Origin: 1-14-0-10-37-14 sp037130845
GTDB lineage: Bacteria; Patescibacteriota; Patescibacteriia; Patescibacteriales; Patescibacteriaceae
DNA length: 13,652 nt
Reading direction: 5' to 3'
NCBI GenBank assembly: GCA_037130845.1
Contig: JBAXSE010000030.1
Coordinates: 1 to 13,652, forward strand
Each line of letters begins with the position of its first letter. Position 1 is the first letter of the stretch. The notes beneath the pieces are model-generated. The model was not told where the DNA came from, searched no databases, and was given only the letters and a program-made list of their open reading frames with translations. This document shows, one piece after another, positions 6,461 through 11,318 of the stretch. Made by a program: the position numbers and the translations under genes.

Positions 6461-6578
6461 AGAACAGAGAAATCGTGACACAGTAATGATTTATTAAGTA
6501 AATTCCTTTTTGCTGATACTTCGTTTCGACTTATTTATAATTTATATAAACAAGCATAATTCGTTATACCCACAAGAC

Positions 6579-6593
6579 CTCTGTTTTACAGAG
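6579..6593 (-). promoter_or_regulatory. Small hairpin in the rplJ-rplL gap
   Basis: A CTCTG/CAGAG stem with a 5-nt loop begins seven nt after the rplJ stop. No T-run follows, so it is not an obvious terminator; it may be a processing or stability element. The rest of the 177-nt gap to the rplL ATG is AT-rich and shows no clear promoter. Confidence 0.3.
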
Positions 6594-6599
6594 ATTAAA

Positions 6600-7124
6600 T
6601 TAGGACTTGCTCTCTCCAATCGCAGAGAGGACGCGGACGAATCCGCGTGGAACACCAGCTAAGGTGTTTACGAAACCGGAAACCGGAGCGTTCAATGTGC
6701 GGACAAGCATACCATATAACTGTTGCTTGGACGGCATTGTAGCCAACGCAGTGACCTCGTTCTTGCCGAGAAGCTTGCCTTCCAAGATACCACCGGCGAA
6801 ATTCAACCGACCATCGGTCGACTTCACAAACGCGCTGGTAACCTTGGCAGACGCAACCTCATCGCCATATCCGAAGATCACGGCTAACTGGCCTTCGCCT
6901 TTGGCTTCAAAAACCGGCAAACCTTTGTTCTCCAGAGCCTTCGCCAACAGAGTCTTCTTGGCCACATAACATTCACCGGCTTCCGCCTTCAGTTGCTTGT
7001 TGAGCTCACGGCTCTCGGCAGCCTTTAGGCCGGAAAAATTGGCGAACACTACGGACTTAGACTCACCCAGCTTAGTCTCCAAATCCCGCAGGATGGTGGC
7101 TTTTTGGACCTTTGTCTTTGCCAT
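6600..7124 (-). CDS. rplJ: 50S ribosomal protein L10
   Basis: A 174-residue protein that forms the base of the ribosomal stalk and binds L12 dimers through its C-terminal helix. The N-terminal domain (about 1-100) starts KTKVQKATILRDLETKLGES, and family features continue with VVFANFSGLKAAESRELNKQLK and YVAKKTLLAKALENKGL. The C-terminal helix region ends VRVLSAIGESKS and is of typical length. The chosen start is the ATG at 7122-7124 (MAKTK); an in-frame ATG 12 nt upstream would add four residues (MELF) but the sequence before MAKTK is the usual beginning. Only a weak GGA Shine-Dalgarno is present. Its long leader carries an L10-binding RNA and an attenuator, which implies autoregulation of the operon. 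Confidence 0.95.
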   Translation of the reverse strand: MAKTKVQKATILRDLETKLGESKSVVFANFSGLKAAESRELNKQLKAEAGECYVAKKTLLAKALENKGLPVFEAKGEGQLAVIFGYGDEVASAKVTSAFVKSTDGRLNFAGGILEGKLLGKNEVTALATMPSKQQLYGMLVRTLNAPVSGFVNTLAGVPRGFVRVLSAIGESKS

Positions 7125-7202
7125 AAATAATTCCATTATCGGCGCGTCCCAAATAGGACCCGCAGAAAATATTATATTATCTTTTTAAAACATCAATGAA
7201 TG

Positions 7203-7272
7203 TCCCCGCCATTAGGCGGGATTACGCGGTCTGCCATTCCAGGAGTACCTGGAACCTTAGCAGCTTTCGCGT
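7203..7272 (-). promoter_or_regulatory. Structured leader segment below the rplJ attenuator
   Basis: Between the attenuator and rplJ, ACGCG (7268-7272) can pair with CGCGT (7224-7228). Nested within are a 4-bp GCAG/CTGC stem (7260-7263 with 7231-7234) and a 7-bp stem TTCCAGG/CCTGGAA (7237-7254). A separate hairpin CCCGCC/GGCGGG (7205-7220) follows. I do not recognise this as a known riboswitch. It may be a second regulatory RNA, or palindromic repeats inserted in the leader. Confidence 0.45.
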
Positions 7273-7298
7273 AAAAAAACGCTGCCAAAGTAGCAGCG
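7273..7298 (-). terminator. Attenuator terminator in the rplJ leader
   Basis: On the minus strand a perfect CGCTGC/GCAGCG stem with a 7-nt loop is followed by seven T. It abuts the closing stem of the L10 leader, sharing one base, about 150 nt before rplJ. This placement is what regulation by premature termination requires. Confidence 0.8.
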
Positions 7299-7372
7299 AG
7301 ATAGCAATCCACAGCCCTCAAAAGGGCTAGAATCGGCTGTCTCGGCAGGATTTATTGATAACCTGCTATCTC
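7298..7372 (-). ncRNA. L10 leader RNA (ribosomal protein autoregulation)
   Basis: On the minus strand a 9-bp closing stem GAGATAGCA/TGCTATCTC (7364-7372 with 7298-7306) encloses GCAGG/CCTGC (7362-7366 with 7345-7349) and ACAGCC/GGCTGT (7335-7340 with 7311-7316). The conserved ATCCTGCCGAGAC stretch is typical of L10 leader RNAs in front of rplJ-rplL operons. L10 with L12 is known to bind such leaders and reduce expression. The adjacent terminator suggests control by attenuation in this organism. Confidence 0.8.
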
Positions 7373-7382
7373 TGACTGCCTT

Positions 7383-7410
7383 AATATAACAGATGCGTGA
7401 GATTTGTCAA
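7383..7410 (-). promoter_or_regulatory. Promoter of rplJ-rplL
   Basis: On the minus strand a consensus TTGACA (7405-7410) and TATATT (7383-7388) have a 16-nt spacer ending in TGT, an extended -10. It is the only strong promoter upstream of the leader and predicts a 5' untranslated region of about 250 nt. Confidence 0.8.
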
Positions 7411-7472
7411 CCCCACGCTACCGCACAATTCAAATCTACAAATATGGCTACAAATATACAAATAAATACAAT

Positions 7473-7548
7473 AAAAAACGTCCGACTTGTCCCGAGCTTG
7501 CCTCGGGAAGGACTCCATAGTTTTGACATTTGACATTTGAGTTTTGAC
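7473..7548. repeat. Heptad repeat with terminator-like palindrome, copy 3
   Basis: Four perfect heptads TTTTGAC, ATTTGAC, ATTTGAG, TTTTGAC run at 7521-7548. Next to them is a hairpin TCCCGAG-CTTGC-CTCGGGA (7490-7508) with an outer GTCC/GGAC pair. On the minus strand it ends in six T (7473-7478), like an intrinsic terminator, although no minus-strand gene is upstream. It could shield the rplJ promoter from antisense transcription. It resembles the right arms of the elements at 4687 and 5554. Confidence 0.55.
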
Positions 7549-7579
7549 TTTTTATGATATTATCCCAACATTAGCCAAA

Positions 7580-7589
7580 ATGTATACAT
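7580..7589. promoter_or_regulatory. Palindrome upstream of the 7662 gene promoter
   Basis: The perfect 10-bp palindrome ATGTATACAT lies 4 bp upstream of the -35 box. Its position fits an operator or activator site; no factor is known. Confidence 0.3.
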
Positions 7590-7593
7590 TATC

Positions 7594-7622
7594 TTGACAA
7601 ACCAGACAATAAGTGCTATAAT
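7594..7622 (+). promoter_or_regulatory. Full-consensus promoter of the 7662 gene
   Basis: TTGACA (7594-7599) and TATAAT (7617-7622) are both exact consensus with a 17-nt spacer ending in TGC. It is the strongest promoter in the window by sequence, in front of a small membrane protein. The predicted leader is about 33 nt. Confidence 0.85.
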
Positions 7623-7661
7623 AGGCTTCAAAGTAAATTAAAAACTAATTCGGAGTAACAC

Positions 7662-8330
7662 GTGAATGTTGCAATAGAATCCAAAAAACCGCTTAGCGGG
7701 CGTTTCTATTTAAATTTAGCCATTATCGGCTTAATAATCCTAGCTGCCTGGCAGTTACAACACTTATTACACGGCTTATTAGGCAATTATCTCGGCCGAT
7801 ACAAAGAAGGGCCCGCAATAGCCCTTTACGGCAGTTATACACTTTGGCTGATTGCCTTACCCTTCCTGTACAAACAGGCCAGAAATGCCTTTAAAAAGCT
7901 CAAGCGTCGCGACAGCCAGCTGATAGTCATCGATACCGACCTAAACAAACTGGAACATTGGACCAGCAAAGACGGCAAGATTAGCAAAAATTGCCTGAAC
8001 TTCAACCGGCTAATCAAACTGGAAGCAGTCACCCACAAAGTAACCGGCCTTAATAAATGGCGCGGTTATGGCAAATTAATTATGACTATCGGCTACGAAC
8101 TCGAAGGACGCAATCAAGGCTTCCAGTTCAAACTGAATTATGTCAAGCAGACCGAAAGCCTGTCGATCGCCATCAACAACGCCAGTCCCGGCAGTTACAA
8201 AAGCTTTGTAGATGAAGTCAAGCGGAACCTTGCCAACAAGTCAAAGATCGATAAGGTCAACACAAAGCCTGCTGACAAAAAGCCAGGCAACACCATCCCA
8301 AATAGCCATTTACGTTATTGCCCCAATTAA
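7662..8330 (+). CDS. Two-helix membrane protein with cytoplasmic domain, unknown
   Basis: A 222-residue protein with two membrane segments, about 16-40 (YLNLAIIGLIILAAWQL) and 51-70 (AIALYGSYTLWLIALPFLY). A basic patch follows (QARNAFKKLKRR, about 72-83), which suggests that the rest faces the cytoplasm. Residues about 85-210 look like a mixed alpha/beta domain with beta-rich segments (SQLIVIDTD, GKLIMTIGYELEG, FQFKLNYV) ending in a helix (SFVDEVKRNLANKSK), the order expected of a PH-like domain; that reading is speculative. The tail is polar. The GTG start is set by GGAG 6 nt upstream. It has a full-consensus promoter and its own terminator, so it is probably well expressed. No family is recognised. 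Confidence 0.7.
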   Translation: MNVAIESKKPLSGRFYLNLAIIGLIILAAWQLQHLLHGLLGNYLGRYKEGPAIALYGSYTLWLIALPFLYKQARNAFKKLKRRDSQLIVIDTDLNKLEHWTSKDGKISKNCLNFNRLIKLEAVTHKVTGLNKWRGYGKLIMTIGYELEGRNQGFQFKLNYVKQTESLSIAINNASPGSYKSFVDEVKRNLANKSKIDKVNTKPADKKPGNTIPNSHLRYCPN

Positions 8331-8336
8331 ACAAAC

Positions 8337-8369
8337 AGCCCTCCCCGATACATTTCGGGGAGGGCTTTT
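8337..8369. terminator. Bidirectional terminator between convergent genes
   Basis: A perfect 12-bp stem AGCCCTCCCCGA/TCGGGGAGGGCT with a 6-nt loop. The T tail is short on either strand (TTTT on plus, GTTTGTTT on minus), but the long GC-rich stem can serve both the 7662 gene and mltG. Confidence 0.75.
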
Positions 8370-8380
8370 ACGTTCTAAAA

Positions 8381-9409
8381 TTATTTTAAGTACTTGAGCT
8401 TATTCGCCTTGTGCTCCTCAAAAGTTCGGGCCCAGATGGTATTGCCGGTCGCCGGATCGGTCAAGAAAAAATTATAGCTGGTCGTAGCCGGATAGATGGC
8501 TGCTTCGATAGCCTCTATACCCGGGTTGGCAATCGGTCCGGGTGGCAGGCCTTCGTTGCGATAGGTATTATAAGGGTTATCAATGGCCGTTTGCGCCAAC
8601 GAATGCCCGGGCGTATTATCACCCAAGGCATAACTGAGCGTAGCATCCGACTCCAGACGTTGACCGCGCTTGAGGCGGTTATAGAAGATGCCCGAGACTG
8701 TCTTCATGTCCGCGGGATGGCGCACTTCCTTTTCGATCAAGCTGGCCATGATAATGATCTCGTATAGCTGCTTTTTCTGGGCGGCGATTTCGGTCACCAG
8801 CTCCGGCCGCAATTTAGCCTGGAAATTATCCAGCATCTTCTTGATCAAGGCTTCGCCATTGTCAGAGGCAAACAGGCTATAAGTATCGGGGAACAAAAAT
8901 CCCTCCAAATTACCCCCAGGGGGTATTGCCGTCAAGGAAGGATAACCCTTCAAGCCGTCAGGCAAACTCTCCACCGTACCACCAGCTATTTTCTGAAATG
9001 AACCGTCGGATATCAAATTTTCTTTTTTCAAATATTCTTCTATCGCCTTGATCGTCATGCCTTCTTTGACCAGGATTGTCTTTTCGGATCTGGCCGGACC
9101 GGCTATGAGGATATTAACCAACTGATCCATGCTGACATCAGCTGGGATAGTGAAGTCGCCCGCCTTCAAATGTGCTGCCAGCCCCTTGATCTTGGCTAAC
9201 AGCTTGAACTGGAAATCAGACTTGATGAGCCCTGACTGCTTGAACTCTGCCGCCAACTGCAAAACCGTCTGACCTTTTTCAATCGTCAGCTTCTGCGCAG
9301 CATTATTAGCGGCACTATTGATTCCGTTAAAAAGCCAAATCGAAAAGCCGATAACGGCAATGACAATGACGACAATAAAAATTAAAAAGATTTTAAATAT
9401 TTTAAACAT
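8381..9409 (-). CDS. mltG: Endolytic murein transglycosylase MltG
   Basis: A 342-residue protein of the YceG-like family. It cleaves nascent glycan strands of peptidoglycan at the membrane and is thought to set strand length. An N-terminal membrane anchor lies at about 4-28. The domain shows LEGFLFPDTY (168-177), ASLIEKE (222-228, the catalytic Glu is probably E226), LESDATLSYAL (252-262), NPYNTY (278-283) and LPPGPI (288-293), all family hallmarks. The length is normal. The ATG at 9407-9409 has GGAG only one nt upstream, which is unusually close, but no other start gives the complete membrane anchor. Below a 79-nt gap, it follows the guanylyltransferase gene in the same direction and may be co-transcribed with it. 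Confidence 0.92.
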   Translation of the reverse strand: MFKIFKIFLIFIVVIVIAVIGFSIWLFNGINSAANNAAQKLTIEKGQTVLQLAAEFKQSGLIKSDFQFKLLAKIKGLAAHLKAGDFTIPADVSMDQLVNILIAGPARSEKTILVKEGMTIKAIEEYLKKENLISDGSFQKIAGGTVESLPDGLKGYPSLTAIPPGGNLEGFLFPDTYSLFASDNGEALIKKMLDNFQAKLRPELVTEIAAQKKQLYEIIIMASLIEKEVRHPADMKTVSGIFYNRLKRGQRLESDATLSYALGDNTPGHSLAQTAIDNPYNTYRNEGLPPGPIANPGIEAIEAAIYPATTSYNFFLTDPATGNTIWARTFEEHKANKLKYLK

Positions 9410-9420
9410 GCTCCGTATTT

Positions 9421-9480
9421 AATTGATAATTCGTAATTGATAATTGAAAATCCCCCTTCGTGAGTACACTTCGCTAGGGA
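9421..9480. repeat. Direct repeats and palindrome between the guanylyltransferase gene and mltG
   Basis: AATTGATAATT occurs at 9421-9431 and 9435-9445, a 14-nt period. Next to it is a weak CCCT/AGGG stem containing GTG-AGTA-CAC (about 9453-9479). The GAGTAC core is shared with the palindromes at 7237-7254 and 10589-10609. This is a probable intergenic repeat. Confidence 0.45.
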
Positions 9481-9488
9481 CACGTTAA

Positions 9489-10577
9489 TTAAAGGCACTC
9501 TTCCCAGCCTTTTTCCTTAATCTTGGTCACGCAGTCCTTGACTTCGGCGCTGCGCAGGCTGGATGATATGAACAAGCCCTCGGGCGTGTCGACGACGATC
9601 AGGTCGTCCAAGTCATTAATGACCACCACTTTTTTGTTATTGGTAGTATAGACCAAATTGTTCTTGGCTTTGTTAGCGATCACGCGGCCCTTGGTCAGGT
9701 TCTCGGTTTCGTCTTCCAGCAACATGCGCTTGATGACATGCCATTTGCCTAGATCGCTCCAGCCCAAACCGCTGGAGACGCTCATGGCCAGGTTGGGCGC
9801 CTTATCGGTGATGGCCGATTCGATGGTCATCTTTTCCAGGCTGGCGTAGAGATCGGCGATTTGCTTGTCCTGGCCGCCCTGCTGCATCAGGCCGACTATC
9901 TCTTGGCAGATCTTGGTCATCTCAGGCTGCAGCTTTTCGAACAGTTCTTTGATATAGCCCAAGCGCCAAATATACATGCCGGTGTGGCAATAATAGACGC
10001 CGCTGTCGATCAATTCTTGGCAGCGTTCTTCATTGGGCTTCTCTATCACCTTGGCAACCTTGAAGATCGCTTCTTCACCGTCGGAATCCAGATTCTTGCC
10101 GGCTTTGAAGTAGCTATAACCGGTATCCAGATAAGCAGGGCGCACTGCAGGCGTCAAGATATAATCATTATGTTCAGCTAGAAACTTTTCGGATAATTTT
10201 AACAGATTGCGGAAGGCTTCGGCGTCGCTGATATAATCATCGGAAGGCAAAGAAGCAATCACATCATCAGGCGAACAAGAGACGGATAAAAAGCAAACTT
10301 CCAGACACATGGCCGGACCGGTATTGCGCGACTCGGCTTCGGTGATAATATTCTCTTCTACCACTTCGGGCAAAGCAGACTGTAAACATTCAGACATCGA
10401 CCGGTTAATAGATACAAAAAGATCATCAGCAGAATCCACTGCCGGACGGACGCGATCGTAGGTGACCTTAATCATAGTGTCCTCACCCACCACCGGTTGA
10501 AATTGCTTGGGATTATTCTGGCGGCTCATCGGCCACAAACGCGTCCCTGTTCCCCCTGCCCTGATGACGATTTTCAT
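9489..10577 (-). CDS. manC: Mannose-1-phosphate guanylyltransferase
   Basis: A 362-residue enzyme that makes GDP-mannose from mannose-1-phosphate and GTP, for surface glycans or glycoproteins. The nucleotidyltransferase signature AGGTGTRLWPMSR (7-19) with PKQF (23-26) is followed by ESRNTGPA (82-89), PSDDYI (111-116), EKP (179-181), TGMYIWR (199-205), TIESAITDKA (251-260) and GWSDLGKW (272-279). These fit the mannose enzyme better than glucose-1-phosphate thymidylyltransferases. It stops at the short left-handed helix region, so the phosphomannose isomerase domain of the roughly 470-residue bifunctional enzymes is absent. The ATG at 10575-10577 starts directly with the conserved MKIVIRAGG. 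The Shine-Dalgarno is separated from it by a hairpin. A candidate promoter lies at 10691-10719. Confidence 0.88.
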   Translation of the reverse strand: MKIVIRAGGTGTRLWPMSRQNNPKQFQPVVGEDTMIKVTYDRVRPAVDSADDLFVSINRSMSECLQSALPEVVEENIITEAESRNTGPAMCLEVCFLSVSCSPDDVIASLPSDDYISDAEAFRNLLKLSEKFLAEHNDYILTPAVRPAYLDTGYSYFKAGKNLDSDGEEAIFKVAKVIEKPNEERCQELIDSGVYYCHTGMYIWRLGYIKELFEKLQPEMTKICQEIVGLMQQGGQDKQIADLYASLEKMTIESAITDKAPNLAMSVSSGLGWSDLGKWHVIKRMLLEDETENLTKGRVIANKAKNNLVYTTNNKKVVVINDLDDLIVVDTPEGLFISSSLRSAEVKDCVTKIKEKGWEECL

Positions 10578-10614
10578 AATATGAATTTATCCCCGGTACT
10601 CCCGGGGATCTCCT
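10578..10614 (-). promoter_or_regulatory. Hairpin between Shine-Dalgarno and start of the guanylyltransferase gene
   Basis: On the minus strand AGGAG (10610-10614) is directly followed by a 21-nt hairpin, stem ATCCCCGG/CCGGGGAT (10589-10609) with a GAGTA loop, then AAATTCATATT and the ATG. Unfolded, the SD is 32 nt from the ATG, far too distant; folded, only 11 nt remain. The same arrangement is seen before rplL. The hairpin is therefore expected to help, not hinder, initiation; this is inference. Confidence 0.6.
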
Positions 10615-10650
10615 AAGTAAATAGCAATATTAATATTACATAGATTTAAT

Positions 10651-10684
10651 AAGGAGGCACTCTATGTTTAAGCTGCGGAATTAA
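10651..10684 (+). other. Possible six-codon leader ORF with perfect Shine-Dalgarno
   Basis: AAGGAGG (10651-10657), six nt, then ATG and five codons (MFKLRN) and TAA (10682-10684). The SD is the best match in the window on the plus strand. It lies 150 nt upstream of the PAP2 gene and no clear promoter precedes it. It could be a leader peptide, a remnant of a lost gene or chance. Confidence 0.2.
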
Positions 10685-10690
10685 ATAATT

Positions 10691-10719
10691 TATAAAAGTC
10701 GAATCTTTAAATATGCCAA
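10691..10719 (-). promoter_or_regulatory. Candidate promoter of the guanylyltransferase gene
   Basis: On the minus strand TTGGCA (10714-10719) and TTTATA (10691-10696) have a 17-nt spacer. A lone TATAAT further upstream (about 10728-10733) lacks a matching -35, so this pair is preferred. It predicts a leader of about 110 nt that includes the hairpin RBS. Confidence 0.4.
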
Positions 10720-10773
10720 AATACCCAAATTATAGCCCACCGAACCAATACTTTTCCCCTATCGCCAAGTATA

Positions 10774-10802
10774 CTGACAAATCCAAAAATCTCTGCTAAG
10801 CT
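10774..10802 (+). promoter_or_regulatory. Candidate promoter of the PAP2 gene
   Basis: CTGACA (10774-10779) is followed after 17 nt ending in TGC by TAAGCT (10797-10802). The -10 is poor, but the TGC extension matches that of other promoters here. Confidence 0.4.
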
Positions 10803-10834
10803 TATTATAAATTAACTTACTTTAATAGGCAACT

Positions 10835-11266
10835 ATGAGCCCATTCATTATCGTGCCGCTAACAGCGGCCATTATCGCTCAAGTCACCAAGTTTTTTATC
10901 AAGTCCAACGGCACGCATTTCAGCTGGCGCGCTTTGATTGCCTATTCCGGCATGCCCTCTAGCCACGCGGCTGTCACCGTCTCCCTGGCTACCATCATCG
11001 GCCTGGAGCAAGGCTGGCAGACCGCTACCTTTGCCCTGGCCGGCATCTTTGCCCTCATCACCATCCGCGACGCGGTCGGCCTGCGGCGCCAAGTCGGCCG
11101 CCAAGGTGCCATGATTAATGAACTGACCCGCGAGCTGGATGAAGAAAGACTATTGAGCGAAAAATTCCCCAACCTCCTGGAAAAGGTAGGCCACACCCCC
11201 GCCCAACTGGCCGTCGGCTCTCTCATCGGCCTGGCAGTCGCCATCATCATTCATCTGGTATTCTAA
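10835..11266 (+). CDS. Divergent PAP2 family membrane protein (YuiD-like, DUF212)
   Basis: A 143-residue integral membrane protein related to acid phosphatase/vanadium haloperoxidase (PAP2) enzymes. Key segments are GMPSSHAA (39-46), RDAVGLRRQVGRQ (78-90) and GHTP (119-122), typical of the divergent PAP2 group. Hydrophobic stretches lie at about 3-20, 40-57, 62-78 and 123-142. Family members are presumed lipid-phosphate or undecaprenyl-pyrophosphate phosphatases, but the activity of this divergent group is not firmly known. The start is the ATG at 10835; the Shine-Dalgarno is weak (TAGG). It is transcribed divergently from the guanylyltransferase gene and ends at a strong bidirectional terminator. 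Confidence 0.9.
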   Translation: MSPFIIVPLTAAIIAQVTKFFIKSNGTHFSWRALIAYSGMPSSHAAVTVSLATIIGLEQGWQTATFALAGIFALITIRDAVGLRRQVGRQGAMINELTRELDEERLLSEKFPNLLEKVGHTPAQLAVGSLIGLAVAIIIHLVF

Positions 11267-11275
11267 TCTTAAATC

Positions 11276-11309
11276 AAAAATCTCCCCCATACTAATGGGG
11301 GAGATTTTT
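11276..11309. terminator. Bidirectional terminator between convergent genes
   Basis: A perfect 15-bp inverted repeat (AAAAATCTCCCCCAT, 4-nt loop ACTA, and its complement) ends in T5 on both strands. It serves the PAP2 gene and the giant secreted protein gene. Confidence 0.9.
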
Positions 11310-11318
11310 GTTATATCT

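Noticed and set aside
6028..6462. A 144-codon plus-strand frame opposite rplL
   Set aside because: L12 on the minus strand is unambiguous, and the plus frame is a shadow caused by its Ala-rich codons.
7203..7354. An open minus-strand frame of 52 codons across the rplJ leader (ends with residues like PGTPGMADRV)
   Set aside because: It lies wholly within the L10 leader RNA, attenuator and inverted repeats, has no ATG near its beginning and no correctly spaced Shine-Dalgarno. RNA structure explains the sequence better.
9489..10577. Glucose-1-phosphate thymidylyltransferase as identity
   Set aside because: RLWPMSR, PKQF, the ESRNTGPA block and GWSDLGKW are characteristic of mannose-1-phosphate guanylyltransferases.
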